Positions 26,166 through 35,682 of a stretch of 64,000 bases of DNA are shown here, one piece after another. Within the stretch, counting starts at the first letter, position 1; each line of letters begins with the position of its first letter. The translations under genes and the position numbers were made by a program. Source of the stretch: Microbacteriaceae bacterium (GTDB taxonomy: Bacteria; Actinomycetota; Actinomycetes; Actinomycetales; Microbacteriaceae); assembly GCA_004297935.1 (NCBI GenBank), contig SCRE01000002.1, positions 1 to 64,000 of the forward strand, read 5' to 3'. The notes under the pieces are model-generated. The model did no database searches. It saw only the letters and a program-made list of their open reading frames with translations, and was not told where the DNA came from.

Positions 26166-26948
26166 ATGCACATCGAGGAATGTTCTGCGATCGTCACGGG
26201 CGGAGCGTCCGGGCTGGGGTTCGCGACCGCGACCGCACTGGCGGATGCCGGGGCATCCGTCGTCATCGTCGATCTGCCGGGCTCGTCCGGTCAGGATGCC
26301 GCTGAGGAACTCGGCGGACGCGCCCTGTTCGCCCCGGCCGATGTCACGAACGAGCAACAGGTGCGGGCAGCGGTCAGGGAGGCGTCGGACATGGCGCCGC
26401 TGCGGATCGTCGTCAACTGTGCAGGCATCGGCACGCCGGGCAAGGTGCTCGGTCGAGACGGGGTGTTGCCGCTGGCGGACTTCGAGCGGGTGATCCGGAT
26501 CAACCTGATCGGCACGTTCAACGTGGTGCGGCTCGCCGCTGCGGCGATGGCGCAGATCGAGCCGCTCGGGCGGCCGGATCTGCCCGGGGACGCCGAGCGC
26601 GGCGTGATCGTCAACACGGCGTCGGTCGCCGCGTTCGACGGCCAGATCGGCCAGCCCGCCTACGCCGCCTCGAAGGGTGGGGTCGCGGCGATGACACTGC
26701 CGATCGCACGCGAGTTGGCGCGCAGCCTGATCCGGGTCGTCACGATCGCACCGGGCATTTTCGACACGCCGATGATGGCGGGCCTGCCCGAGGCGGCGCG
26801 GCTGTCGCTGGGGCAGCAGGTGCCGCATCCGTCACGACTCGGCAATCCGAGTGAGTATGCGGCGCTCGTGCGGCACATCGTCGAGAACCCGATGCTCAAC
26901 GGCGAGGTCATCCGTCTCGACGGGGCCATCCGCATGCAGCCGAAGTAG
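26166..26948 (+). CDS. SDR, 3-hydroxyacyl-CoA dehydrogenase type II-like
   Basis: A 260-residue short-chain dehydrogenase with TGGASGLG (about 12-19), D-LPG after the second strand (NAD preference), NCAG (about 87-90) and catalytic [16 protein letters not shown]. The DGQ(I/V)GQ stretch and [11 protein letters not shown] are typical of the HSD10/type II 3-hydroxyacyl-CoA dehydrogenase group. GGAGGTTGTC precedes ATG 26166. It is paired with the upstream thiolase, completing the last two steps of beta-oxidation. The 15-base unit ACGACACCGGCCGCC is tandemly doubled in the gap before it. Confidence 0.87.
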   Translation: MHIEECSAIVTGGASGLGFATATALADAGASVVIVDLPGSSGQDAAEELGGRALFAPADVTNEQQVRAAVREASDMAPLRIVVNCAGIGTPGKVLGRDGVLPLADFERVIRINLIGTFNVVRLAAAAMAQIEPLGRPDLPGDAERGVIVNTASVAAFDGQIGQPAYAASKGGVAAMTLPIARELARSLIRVVTIAPGIFDTPMMAGLPEAARLSLGQQVPHPSRLGNPSEYAALVRHIVENPMLNGEVIRLDGAIRMQPK

Positions 26949-26951
26949 CCT

Positions 26952-26990
26952 GGGTCTCGATACAGTCGCTAGCGCTCCTCACTCGACCAC
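26952..26990. repeat. REP-like repeat family B, single copy
   Basis: GGTCTCGATA...CTCACTCGACCAC, the reverse form of GGTCGAGTAGCGAGCG...TATCGAGACC, lies between the convergent SDR and ramB genes. Other copies are at 35717, 46578 and 63145. Confidence 0.75.
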
Positions 26991-27001
26991 CGAGTGCGCA
27001 C

Positions 27002-28447
27002 TCACGGCAGCTCTGCATGCTCCTCCAGGAACGCGTAGACCTCCGAGTCGTCGACTCCGGGGAAGGTTCCGGTCGGCAGCGGAGACAGGATGTGCGCGTG
27101 CAGGCGGGCACTCGGCCAGGCCTGGTCGGCCCACCGGCCTGCCAGTTCGCTCGAAGGGTTGCGGCAGCAGGATGGATCGGGGCACCGGGACTCGGCGCGC
27201 ACCGTCGTCTCCCGCCCGCGAAACCATTTCGCCTGCGCGAAAGGCACGCCGACGGAGATCGAGAAGCCGCCGGCATCCGTTGTGCCCGTCTGGGTCGCGC
27301 ACCAGTACGTACCGGCCGGCGTGTCCGTGTACTGGTACAGCTCGGTGGTGCGGTTCGTCTGCGTGAACGCGGCGCGCGCGCTCCACTTCTTGCAGACCAG
27401 CTGGCCCTCGATCGCGCCGGTGACGTCGGTCGGCAACGGAAGTCCGTCGTTTTCGTATCCCTTGTACAGCGCACCGTCGTCGCCGACCCGCAGAAAGTGG
27501 AAGGTCATCTCCAGGTGCTCGGTCATCAGGTTGGTCATCCGCAGCCCCGCCGACTCATGCGTCGTTCCGAATGCGTCGCGGAAATCCTCGACCGCGATCT
27601 CCTTCTCCTTCTTCGCGTTCTGCAGGAAGGTCACCGAGGCGTCCAATGGCATCAGGCACGCGGCGGCGAAGTAGTTGATCTCGAGTCGCTGCCGCAGAAA
27701 CTCAGCGTAGCTGTCGGGCCGCTTGTGCCCGAGGATGCGGTGCGCCATCGCCTGCAACGCCATCGAGCGCAGCCCATGACCACCGGGAATCGACGCGGGC
27801 GGCAGGTAGATGCGTCCGTTCGCCAGATCGGTGACCGACCGGGCAGAATGCGGCAGGTCGCTCACATAGATCAGTTGGAATCCCAGCTGCTGCGCCATCA
27901 CGCTGACTTCGCGGTGGGTGAGCGCGCCCGTCGTGTGGCCGGACGCCTTCACCCGCTCCTGCGCGATCTTCTCGATCTCCGGCAGATAGTTGTTCTTGGC
28001 GCGCATCTCTTCGCGCAGCTCGGTATTGGCGCGGCGAGCCTCTTCCGGTGTCGCGATCGCCAGCTTCGCGTGCCGTGCCAACTCGCGGTGCAGACCCACG
28101 ATCGCCTCGAGTGTCTGGGTCGGCGTTCCCCTCGTGGGTTTGACCATCGGCAGGCCCAGTGCCGCATAGAGCGAGCCGCGCTGCGCGCGAGCAAGCGCGA
28201 TTTCGAGGGCGGCGCGGGCATCCGGAGCCTCGTTGACGAGCAGATCGTTCAACGCGATGCCGAGCGCACTCGCAATGGTCTGCAGCGCTGACAAACGCGG
28301 CTCGCGCTTGCCGTTCTCGATCAGCGAAAGTTGACTGGAGGCGATTCCGGATGCCGCGGCCAGCTGATCCAGTGTCAGGCTGCTTTGACCCCGAAAATGA
28401 CGGATGCGATGGCCGATTGTTGCGATATCCGGACTGGTTTGTTCCAT
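27002..28447 (-). CDS. ramB: RamB-like acetate/short-chain acyl-CoA metabolism regulator
   Basis: A 481-residue XRE-family regulator: N-terminal helix-turn-helix (about 10-65; LTLDQLAAASGIASSQLSLIENG), a central ImmA/IrrE-like region, then a C-terminal DUF2083-type domain ending in CPDPSCC-type cysteines. This architecture is that of RamB/MccR regulators, which control glyoxylate-shunt, acetate and gluconeogenic genes in actinobacteria. ATG 28447 is preferred; a TTG 27 bases upstream is in frame. It is divergent from pckG, a known RamB-type target, and a palindrome lies at its own start. Confidence 0.88.
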   Translation of the reverse strand: MEQTSPDIATIGHRIRHFRGQSSLTLDQLAAASGIASSQLSLIENGKREPRLSALQTIASALGIALNDLLVNEAPDARAALEIALARAQRGSLYAALGLPMVKPTRGTPTQTLEAIVGLHRELARHAKLAIATPEEARRANTELREEMRAKNNYLPEIEKIAQERVKASGHTTGALTHREVSVMAQQLGFQLIYVSDLPHSARSVTDLANGRIYLPPASIPGGHGLRSMALQAMAHRILGHKRPDSYAEFLRQRLEINYFAAACLMPLDASVTFLQNAKKEKEIAVEDFRDAFGTTHESAGLRMTNLMTEHLEMTFHFLRVGDDGALYKGYENDGLPLPTDVTGAIEGQLVCKKWSARAAFTQTNRTTELYQYTDTPAGTYWCATQTGTTDAGGFSISVGVPFAQAKWFRGRETTVRAESRCPDPSCCRNPSSELAGRWADQAWPSARLHAHILSPLPTGTFPGVDDSEVYAFLEEHAELP

Positions 28448-28463
28448 CTCTTCACAATAGCGA

Positions 28464-28479
28464 AAGAATCGCAATTCTT
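28464..28479. promoter_or_regulatory. Palindrome at ramB start
   Basis: AAGAAT-CGCA-ATTCTT is a perfect 6+6 inverted repeat 16 bp upstream of the chosen ramB ATG. It is a candidate autoregulatory site. Confidence 0.5.
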
Positions 28480-28585
28480 GACAGCAAAATTAGTCACCTG
28501 GACCGTGTTTTTAGCCGCATTGTGGACACAAGCCATCGAACTTCATAATCCCGGCTTGAACCGCACAGCCAAACGGCACTCTGTT

Positions 28586-28627
28586 AATCCGCACCGTGTC
28601 AATCCGCACCGTGCAAACCGCACTGTG
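28586..28627 (+). promoter_or_regulatory. Three tandem 13-mers upstream of pckG
   Basis: AATCCGCACCGTG (28586), AATCCGCACCGTG (28601) and AAACCGCACTGTG (28615) are spaced 14-15 bases, ending 40 bp before pckG; a partial copy AACCGCACAG lies at 28559. Such iterons suggest cooperative regulator binding. Confidence 0.6.
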
Positions 28628-28667
28628 ACGAAAACCGTCGCGATGTCGACCGTCGAAAGGAACCCCG

Positions 28668-30521
28668 ATGACGATCCTTGACTCTCCTCGCCACAACACA
28701 GATTCCACCCCGGAACCGCAGCAGCGCGGTACGAGTGATGCGAAGCTGCGCGCCTGGGTCGCGGAGGTTGCCGCGCTCACGCAGCCTGACGCGATCGTCT
28801 GGTGCGACGGTTCGCTGCGCGAGGCGGATCAGCTGACCCGCCTGCTGATCGCAGAGGGCAAACTGATCCGGTTGAATCCGGAGTGGCGGCCGAACAGCTT
28901 CCTGGCCCGAACGGACCCGGCGGATGTTGCGCGCGTCGAGGACCGCACATTCATCTGCTCGACCAAGGAGATCGACGCAGGCCCGACGAACAACTGGCGT
29001 GAGCCGAGTGAGATGCGCGCAGAGCTGCGCGATGTCTTCGAGGGCAGTATGCGCGGTCGCACGATGTATGTCGTGCCGTTCTCGATGGGGCCGGTGGGTG
29101 GGCCGATCTCACAGCTCGGGGTCGAGATCACCGACTCCGCATATGTCGTCGTCAACATGGGGATCATGACCCGCATGGGCGTGGGCGCGCTGGAGCTGAT
29201 CGAGGCAGGGCAGAGTTGGGTTCCAGCCGTGCACAGCGTCGGATACCCGCTCATCGACGCAGACGGTGCTCGCCGCGCCGAGGTGCAATGGCCGTGCAAC
29301 GAAACGAAGTACATCGTGCAATTCCCCGAGACCCGGGAGATTTTCTCCTACGGCTCCGGCTACGGCGGCAACTCGCTGCTCGGCAAGAAGGCATTCGCCC
29401 TGCGGATCGCATCGGTGATGGGTCGCGATGAAGGCTGGTTGGCCGAACACATGCTCATCATCAAGGTGACCTCGCCCGCCGGCGACGTGCACCACATGGC
29501 TGCCGCCTTCCCGTCGGCCTGTGGCAAGACGAACCTGTCGATGCTGCGTCCGACACTGCCCGGCTGGAAGGTCGAGACCATCGGTGATGACATCGCCTGG
29601 CTGCGACCGGGGCCGGACGGGCGCCTGTGGGCGATCAACCCGGAGCGCGGCTTCTTCGGTGTCGCCCCCGGCACGGGCGTTTCGACGAATGCGACGGCGA
29701 TCGAGACGCTGTGGGGCAACACGATCTTCACGAACGTGGCACTGCGTGACGATGGGGACGTCTGGTGGGAGGGCCTGACGGACACGCCGCCGGACCACCT
29801 GATCGACTGGCAGGGCAACGACTGGACGCCGGACTCCGGGCGCCCGGCGGCGCATCCGAATTCTCGCTTCACCGTCTCGGCGGCGCAGTGCCCGACGATC
29901 GCGGACGATTGGGATGCCTTCGACGGCGTTCCGATCGACGCCATCATCTTCGGTGGCCGGCGCGCAACCAATGTGCCGCTCGTCGTCGAGGCGAAAGACT
30001 GGCGGCACGGCGTCTTCATCGGCGCGACCGTCGCGTCCGAACAGACAGCGGCTGCGGAGGGTCCGGTCGGGCAACTGCGCCGCGACCCGTTCGCGATGCT
30101 CCCGTTCTGCGGATACAACATGGCAGACCACTGGACGCACTGGCTGAAGATGGGCGACAAACTCGGCATCAAGGCACCGGCGATCTTCCAGGTGAACTGG
30201 TTCCGCAAGGGTCAAGACGGCCAGTTCCTCTGGCCCGGATTCGCGGAGAACTCCCGCGTGATCGCGTGGATCGCCCAGCGTCTCGAAGGTGAAGTCGGCG
30301 CGGTGTCCAGCGCGATCGGGCGCCTGCCGCAACGTGACGAGCTGGAGCTCGATGGGCTCGACATCTCCGCGGCCGACCTTGATGCGCTGTTCGCGGTCGA
30401 TCCGGAATCCTGGCTGGCCGAGTGCGACATGACCGAAGAGTTCTTCGCTCAGTTCGAGGGCCGCGTTCCCGCAGCCCTCAACGCCGAGCTCGCCGCGCTG
30501 CGCTACCACGTGACGCACTGA
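28668..30521 (+). CDS. pckG: Phosphoenolpyruvate carboxykinase (GTP)
   Basis: A 617-residue GTP-type PEPCK converting oxaloacetate and GTP to PEP, CO2 and GDP, the entry step of gluconeogenesis. The kinase P-loop with the catalytic cysteine is [14 protein letters not shown] (about 281-294); the oxaloacetate-binding [10 protein letters not shown] (about 227-236) and [12 protein letters not shown] (about 423-434) are present. AAAGGA precedes ATG 28668. It is divergent from ramB and preceded by tandem 13-mers, which points to carbon-source control. Confidence 0.96.
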   Translation: MTILDSPRHNTDSTPEPQQRGTSDAKLRAWVAEVAALTQPDAIVWCDGSLREADQLTRLLIAEGKLIRLNPEWRPNSFLARTDPADVARVEDRTFICSTKEIDAGPTNNWREPSEMRAELRDVFEGSMRGRTMYVVPFSMGPVGGPISQLGVEITDSAYVVVNMGIMTRMGVGALELIEAGQSWVPAVHSVGYPLIDADGARRAEVQWPCNETKYIVQFPETREIFSYGSGYGGNSLLGKKAFALRIASVMGRDEGWLAEHMLIIKVTSPAGDVHHMAAAFPSACGKTNLSMLRPTLPGWKVETIGDDIAWLRPGPDGRLWAINPERGFFGVAPGTGVSTNATAIETLWGNTIFTNVALRDDGDVWWEGLTDTPPDHLIDWQGNDWTPDSGRPAAHPNSRFTVSAAQCPTIADDWDAFDGVPIDAIIFGGRRATNVPLVVEAKDWRHGVFIGATVASEQTAAAEGPVGQLRRDPFAMLPFCGYNMADHWTHWLKMGDKLGIKAPAIFQVNWFRKGQDGQFLWPGFAENSRVIAWIAQRLEGEVGAVSSAIGRLPQRDELELDGLDISAADLDALFAVDPESWLAECDMTEEFFAQFEGRVPAALNAELAALRYHVTH

Positions 30522-30535
30522 GCGGGCTGCCCGCG

Positions 30536-30692
30536 CTGCGAGCAGCCCGCGCTGTTCGCTCGGGCCGTCCCGCCTGCTCGAGGTTCGTCGGTTCGTAGCT
30601 GCTGCTGCGCACAATCTGCGAGCAGTCCGCGCTGTTTGTGCTCGGACGGCGCTGCCCGCTCGGCGTGCGTCGCTTCGTGGCCGCTGCTGCGC
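30536..30692. repeat. Tandem repeat, about 76 bp x 2
   Basis: Two similar units (30536-30611 and 30616-30692), each starting CTGCGAGCAGYCCGCGCTGTT and ending GCTGCTGCG, fill the gap after pckG. A palindrome GGTGGCGCATGCCACC follows at 30701-30716. No gene is present. Confidence 0.65.
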
Positions 30693-30757
30693 CGCGCGAG
30701 GGTGGCGCATGCCACCTAAGGTAAGGTCTGAGCAGGGGCTTGATCAGGCAGGAGACG

Positions 30758-31495
30758 ATGACGGTACGAGTGTTGGTGGTCGAGCACGAGACCGATGCTG
30801 GCATCGGTCTCGTCGGTGAGCGGATGCGTGCGGCCGGCATCCACCTGCACACCGTAGGCCCCGAGACCGGTCGCGGGATCCCGCCGACCGCTGCCGGCTT
30901 CGACGGCGTCGTGGTGCTCGGTGGGCGCCCCGGCCCGACCGACGACGAAACGGCACCGTGGCTGCCTGCCGTGCGCGCCCTGATGAGCCAGTGCCTGTAT
31001 GACGAGGTGCCTCTGCTCGGCATCTGCCTGGGCGCGCAGCTGTTGGCTGTTGCTGCAGGCGGATCCGTCGACCGCATTCCGGACGGGCCGGAAATCGGCC
31101 TCGGCGAGCTCACTCTGACGGATGCCGCCGCGGAGGACCCGCTGCTGCATGATTTGCCGGCGCAGCTGCGCTCGCTGCAGTGGCACGCACTTCAGGTGGA
31201 TGTTCTCCCCGCCGATTCCGTGTCGCTGTGCACGAGCGAACGCTGTGTGAACCAGGCGTTCCGGGTCGGTCCTGTCGCCTGGGGGCTGCAATTCCATCTC
31301 GAGGCGCTCGCCGGCACGGCAGAGGCGTGGGGCAAGGGCGACGGCGAGGCGCTGGCCGAAATGGGCACGACATCCGTAGCGGTGGTCGAGGCCGTCCGCC
31401 GAGCCGAGCCGACGCTGCGTGCGACGTGGTCGCACGTCGCCGACCGCTGGGCACGGCTCGTGCTCGAATCCCGGGCCCGGCGCGGCGCCGCCTGA
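30758..31495 (+). CDS. Class I glutamine amidotransferase-like protein
   Basis: A 245-residue GMP-synthase-type amidotransferase domain protein. The nucleophile is in GICLGAQLLA (about C86) and the histidine-glutamate pair in QFHLEAL (about 168-174). It lacks any synthetase domain, so it may transfer ammonia to an unknown partner or act as a gamma-glutamyl hydrolase. ATG 30758 is chosen because CAGGAGACG precedes it. It is convergent with an ABC exporter, with repeat element A copy 2 between them. Confidence 0.85.
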   Translation: MTVRVLVVEHETDAGIGLVGERMRAAGIHLHTVGPETGRGIPPTAAGFDGVVVLGGRPGPTDDETAPWLPAVRALMSQCLYDEVPLLGICLGAQLLAVAAGGSVDRIPDGPEIGLGELTLTDAAAEDPLLHDLPAQLRSLQWHALQVDVLPADSVSLCTSERCVNQAFRVGPVAWGLQFHLEALAGTAEAWGKGDGEALAEMGTTSVAVVEAVRRAEPTLRATWSHVADRWARLVLESRARRGAA

Positions 31496-31514
31496 CACCG
31501 GTCGCACTGTGTCC

Positions 31515-31606
31515 GCTGTTCAAAACGACGGAGAGTTCTGACGACACGCGCATGCCCGACGTCATACAGCGGCGTGTCGGAAAATATGTCCGTCGTTTTG
31601 AACAGC
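31515..31606. repeat. Palindromic element family A, copy 2
   Basis: Perfect 18-base arms, GCTGTTCAAAACGACGGA (31515-31532) and its complement (31589-31606), enclose an inner GACACGC/GCGTGTC stem. It lies between convergent genes, 20 bp after the amidotransferase stop and 10 bp before the exporter stop. Confidence 0.85.
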
Positions 31607-31616
31607 GCGGCCGGAG

Positions 31617-33605
31617 TCAGACCAGCAGTTGGTGCTTGGCGAGGTCGCGGTAGAGCGGTGTGGAAGCCACCAGTTCCGAGTGTGTTCCGACGCCGACGAC
31701 GTGTCCGTGGTCGATCACCACGATCTGATCCGAGTCGACGACCGTCGACAGCCGGTGCGCGATCACGATCATCGTGCGGTTGACCGCAACCGCGTCGATC
31801 GCCTCACGCATCAGCTGCTCGTTCTTGCCGTCCAGGCTCGAGGTCGACTCGTCCAGCAACAGGATCGGCGGTGCCGCGAGCAGGGCACGGGCGATCGCCA
31901 GCCGCTGACGTTCGCCGCCGGAGAGCATGATTCCGTCTTCACCGACCGGCGCGGACAGGCCCGCCAGATTGCGCTCGAGCACTTCCGTAAGGTTCACGGC
32001 GTGCAGCACGTCGATGCATTGTTTGTCGGTAGCGGCCGAAGCGGCGAGTATGAGGTTGTCGCGCAAGGTGCCGGCCAGCACCGGCGTGTCTTGCTCGACG
32101 TAACCGATCTGCGCCCGCAGCGCTGCACGTTCGAGTGTGCGGATGTCCAGCCCGCCGATGCGCACCACTCCGGCCACCGGGTCGTAGAACCGCTCGATTA
32201 GCGCGAGAATCGTGCTCTTGCCGGCTCCGGATGGCCCGACCAGCGCCGTGCGCTTGCCGCGCGGCGCCTCGAACGTGACTCCGCGCAGCACCGGCGTCGC
32301 GCGCCCTGCGTCGGACGGTGTGATGGCGCCGATGCCGGCAGCCTTCTCGGCCTCTGCCACGACATCGAGCCCCTCGAACGCGGCGATCGACTCGGCGGCT
32401 GTCGCGCGGGTACTCGAATGAGCGCTCGGTCGCCGGGAAGGCGCATCCGCTGCAGCATCCGGAGCAGTCGCGACCGGTTCGGCGTATGCGAACTGCACGT
32501 TCTCGAACGCGATCGCGGCGGACGACGGGTTGACCGATGCGTTGGCAGGCCCGACGATGATGGCAACCTCGGGGTCGATCACGCGATCGAACTGGTCCTC
32601 GCTGGGCAGTTCGACGATCTCCTGGATGCGGCCGAGCGCCCCCAGCGCGGAGTTGACGCTTGTCACAGCACCGAATGCCTGGCCGAGCGGCAGGATCATC
32701 ATGAAGAGAAACAGGATGAATGCCACCAGATTCGCCACCGTGATCGCGCCGCTGGCCACTCGATAGCCGCCGACACCGAGCACGACCAGGAATGACACCT
32801 GCATCGCGATCCCGGCGACCGGCACGACCAACGCCGAGATCTTCGCGACGCGGATTCCCATCTTCCAGGCGCCGACGGCGTCGGCATCGACGGCCGCGAT
32901 CTCGCGTTCTGTCGCACCGGCTGCACGAATGGTCCGCACCGCACTGATCGCCCGCTCGACGGATGCCGCCAGGTCGCCGACTTTCGTCTGCGCCTTCAAA
33001 CTGGCCACCCGGATGCGCCTGGATAACGTCACCACGACGACGATCGAGACCGCGATCACCAGAGCCGTCAATCCGAGGAGCACCGGGTCGATGATGAGCA
33101 TCGCGATCAGGGCGCCGATGAATGTCAGCGAGCCGCCGATCGCCTCGACCAACCCCTGCGTCAGAACGGCGCGCAGCAGCGTGGTGTCGCTGCCGACCCG
33201 TGACACGAGATCCCCGGTGCGCCGGCCGTCGAACTCGCTGATCGGCAGGTTCAGCATCCGGCCGACCAGGCGTCGGCGCGAAGAGAGCACGACGCCTTCA
33301 CCGGTGCGCTGCAGCAGATAGTGCTGGTACCCGGCGATGAGTCCGGAGGCGATGACCAGGACGATCAGCGCCCAGACGAGGCCGCCGAGGGCATTCCCGG
33401 CCTGCACGATCGAGATCACCCGGCTGACCAGGAGCGGTTGGGCGAGGCTCGCGGCTGCACCGAGCACGCTGAGCACGACCACCACGGACAGAACGCTCTT
33501 GTGCTCCAACAGATACGGAAGCAGCTGGCTGAACTTCGCCCGCGGCCCCGCCGGTGGTGCGGAACCGCGGCGACGAGACGTGCGGGCAGCGGTCGATTGG
33601 CTCAT
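31617..33605 (-). CDS. ABC exporter (fused permease and ATPase), type IV fold
   Basis: A 662-residue half-transporter, presumably a homodimer, exporting lipids, peptides or drugs. Six transmembrane helices (about 35-320) precede the ATPase, with Walker A VGPSGAGKST, signature LSGGERQRLA, Walker B ILLLDEST and H-loop IAHRLSTV. Between the first ATPase strand (IAFENVQFAYAE) and the strand before Walker A (VLRGVTFEAP) lies an insertion of about 60 residues, rich in Ala/Asp/Ser and encoded around 32292-32470; this loop is normally a few residues long. ATG 33605 follows GAAGAAGAG; a longer frame upstream is less likely. Confidence 0.9.
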   Translation of the reverse strand: MSQSTAARTSRRRGSAPPAGPRAKFSQLLPYLLEHKSVLSVVVVLSVLGAAASLAQPLLVSRVISIVQAGNALGGLVWALIVLVIASGLIAGYQHYLLQRTGEGVVLSSRRRLVGRMLNLPISEFDGRRTGDLVSRVGSDTTLLRAVLTQGLVEAIGGSLTFIGALIAMLIIDPVLLGLTALVIAVSIVVVVTLSRRIRVASLKAQTKVGDLAASVERAISAVRTIRAAGATEREIAAVDADAVGAWKMGIRVAKISALVVPVAGIAMQVSFLVVLGVGGYRVASGAITVANLVAFILFLFMMILPLGQAFGAVTSVNSALGALGRIQEIVELPSEDQFDRVIDPEVAIIVGPANASVNPSSAAIAFENVQFAYAEPVATAPDAAADAPSRRPSAHSSTRATAAESIAAFEGLDVVAEAEKAAGIGAITPSDAGRATPVLRGVTFEAPRGKRTALVGPSGAGKSTILALIERFYDPVAGVVRIGGLDIRTLERAALRAQIGYVEQDTPVLAGTLRDNLILAASAATDKQCIDVLHAVNLTEVLERNLAGLSAPVGEDGIMLSGGERQRLAIARALLAAPPILLLDESTSSLDGKNEQLMREAIDAVAVNRTMIVIAHRLSTVVDSDQIVVIDHGHVVGVGTHSELVASTPLYRDLAKHQLLV

Positions 33606-33716
33606 GGCTCTTCTTCGTGTTCTCGGGTGGTGGTCAGGCACGCTCTCGGGGCGAGTGCTGGGTCTTGCCACGTCGCGACGTGTCGGAACGTGGCGGCAGT
33701 ACCATTATCGTCACGG

Positions 33717-33772
33717 GAACCAAAGGGAGCCCGGGAACCATGGGAGCCCGGGAGTCGAAGGAAGCCCGGAAA
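33717..33772. repeat. Short tandem repeat before GAP gene
   Basis: Three imperfect units of 17-20 bases, of the form GGGAACCAWRGGGAGCCC, lie in the 219-bp divergent gap between the exporter and the GAP protein. No gene is seen in the gap. Confidence 0.55.
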
Positions 33773-33824
33773 GCTCGATCGCACCTGGACAGCACCCGGA
33801 TAATCCAACGACGAGAGGACAGGC

Positions 33825-34712
33825 GTGAACGCGGTCATCGGCGAGAGCCTGCTCAGCGCGGTGGGCATTGCGCTCAGCCCGCTTCCGGTCGTCGCTGCGA
33901 TCCTGATTCTGCACTCCCCGCACGGCAAACGCACGAGCGCACTTTTCCTGCTCGGCTGGCTGGCCGGCATCCTCGTTGCCGTCGTCGCGTTCACGGCGCT
34001 GTCGTCGATCATCCCCGCGTCCGATCCGGCGGCTTCGCGATTGATCTTCGGCGCGATCGCGATCGTTCTCGGCGCGGTGCTGATCTTGCTGGCGGCCGGA
34101 GCCTTGCGCGAGAGGTCATCCATAAGCCACACAGGCGGCATAAGCCAGGCGAGCGCGACAAGCCAGACAAGCGCGGCCAGCCAGACGAGTCAGATGAGCG
34201 CGACAAGCGAGACGAGTCAGACGAGCGAGACGAGTCAGACGAACGAGACGAGCCAGGCTAGCGCGACAACCCAGGCGAACGAGACTCGCCAGGCGAACGA
34301 GACGAGCGACAGCAGCCAGACGAGCGAGACAAGCAGCGCAACCGAGGACGCAGAACTGCCCCGGTGGCTCGGCGCGATCGATGGCCTGGGCGCCGGCCGG
34401 GCGGCCGCCTTCGGATTCACTCTCGCGGTCGCACGGCCGAAGAGTCTGCTGTTTGCGGTCGCCGGCGGGGCCACGATCGGCGCGGCCCGTCTGGAACTGT
34501 GGCAACTGGCGGTCTGCGTGGCGGTCTTCGTCATCGTCGCCGCAGCCACCGTGTGGATTCCGATCATCGCGTTCGCGATGGCACCCGCGGTGTCGACCCG
34601 TCCGCTGCAGTCGCTTCGGGAGTGGATCGTGTTACGCAACACGATGATCGAGGTCGCCGTGCTGGTCGTCGTCGGCATCGTGCTCATCGGGGCGGGCATC
34701 GCCGCGTTCTGA
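33825..34712 (+). CDS. GAP-family membrane protein with Ser/Thr/Gln-rich repeat
   Basis: A 295-residue membrane protein of the GAP (Sap) family, which in mycobacteria helps move surface glycolipids. Three helices (about 5-25, 36-58, 65-90) are followed by a hydrophilic loop and three more helices (about 190-290). The loop at about 106-172 is a tandem repeat of SQTSETSQT-like units, encoded by AGCGAGACGAGTCAG-type DNA; the family normally lacks this and is about 225 residues long. GTG 33825 has AGAGGA upstream. Confidence 0.82.
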   Translation: MNAVIGESLLSAVGIALSPLPVVAAILILHSPHGKRTSALFLLGWLAGILVAVVAFTALSSIIPASDPAASRLIFGAIAIVLGAVLILLAAGALRERSSISHTGGISQASATSQTSAASQTSQMSATSETSQTSETSQTNETSQASATTQANETRQANETSDSSQTSETSSATEDAELPRWLGAIDGLGAGRAAAFGFTLAVARPKSLLFAVAGGATIGAARLELWQLAVCVAVFVIVAAATVWIPIIAFAMAPAVSTRPLQSLREWIVLRNTMIEVAVLVVVGIVLIGAGIAAF

Positions 34713-34741
34713 GCTCGCCGACGAATGTCGGGGGCCTCGAC

Positions 34742-34756
34742 TACTCTGGTCAACTG
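34742..34756 (+). promoter_or_regulatory. Leaderless -10 box
   Basis: TACTCT at 34742-34747 ends 8 bp before GTG 34756 and no ribosome site is seen, which fits a leaderless mRNA for the ABC-2 operon. Confidence 0.5.
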
Positions 34757-35682
34757 TGCCAACGCCCGTCATCACCGCATCGAACCTCGTCAAGAAATAC
34801 AAGGACTTCGCAGCCGTCGACGACATCTCGTTCGATGTCGCACCGGGGGAGTCGTTCGGTCTGCTCGGCCCGAACGGCGCCGGGAAGTCGACGACGATGC
34901 GCATGGTCGGCGCGGTTTCAACGCGCACCAGCGGGGACCTGCGCGTGCTCGACCTCGATCCGAATGCGTACGGGCCCGAAATCCGTTCCCAACTCGGGGT
35001 CGTGCCCCAGACGGACAATCTCGACACCGAACTGCGCGTGCGCGACAACCTCATCGTCTACGGACGCTATTTCGGCCTTCCGATCCGGCGCGTGCGGCAA
35101 CGCGCGGATGACCTGCTCGCGTTCGCGCAACTCGAAGACAAAGCGAAGTCGAAGGTCGACGACCTCTCCGGCGGCATGAAGCGGCGCCTGACCATCGCGC
35201 GGGCCTTGATCAACGACCCGAAGATCCTGCTGCTCGACGAGCCGACCACCGGTTTGGATCCGCAGGCGCGCCACATCCTCTGGGATCGGTTGTTCCGGCT
35301 CAAGGAACAGGGCACGACGCTCGTGCTGACCACCCACTACATGGACGAAGCCGAGCAGCTCTGCGACCGACTGGTCGTCGTCGACCACGGCAGGATCATG
35401 GCAGAGGGGTCACCTGCCGCGCTGATCCGCGAGTATTCGTCCCGGGAGGTACTCGAACTGCGCTTCGGGTCGGAGAAGAACTCCCCGGTCGCCAGCGGGC
35501 TGGACGGAATCGGCGAGCGGATCGAGGTGCTGCCGGATCGCATCCTGGTGTATACGGCAGACGGCGAGGCCGAACTGCAGCGGGTGGCGGAGCGCGGCCT
35601 GGAGCCGATCACGAGTCTTGTGCGCCGCTCGAGCCTGGAGGACGTGTTCCTGCGACTGACCGGCCGGAGCCTGATCGAATGA
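34756..35682 (+). CDS. ABC-2 type exporter, ATP-binding subunit
   Basis: A 308-residue ATPase of the DrrA/NodI group. Walker A GLLGPNGAGKSTT (about 35-47), Q-loop, signature LSGGMKRRL (about 138-146), Walker B ILLLDEPTTGLD (about 157-168) and H-loop TTHYMDE are intact, and a C-terminal extension of about 80 residues follows. It overlaps the first permease by four bases. Together with two different permeases it makes an exporter for an unidentified hydrophobic or polysaccharide substrate. Confidence 0.92.
   Translation: MPTPVITASNLVKKYKDFAAVDDISFDVAPGESFGLLGPNGAGKSTTMRMVGAVSTRTSGDLRVLDLDPNAYGPEIRSQLGVVPQTDNLDTELRVRDNLIVYGRYFGLPIRRVRQRADDLLAFAQLEDKAKSKVDDLSGGMKRRLTIARALINDPKILLLDEPTTGLDPQARHILWDRLFRLKEQGTTLVLTTHYMDEAEQLCDRLVVVDHGRIMAEGSPAALIREYSSREVLELRFGSEKNSPVASGLDGIGERIEVLPDRILVYTADGEAELQRVAERGLEPITSLVRRSSLEDVFLRLTGRSLIE

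Noticed and set aside
29109-30710. A 533-residue minus-strand frame
   Set aside because: Antisense to pckG; no motif or plausible start.
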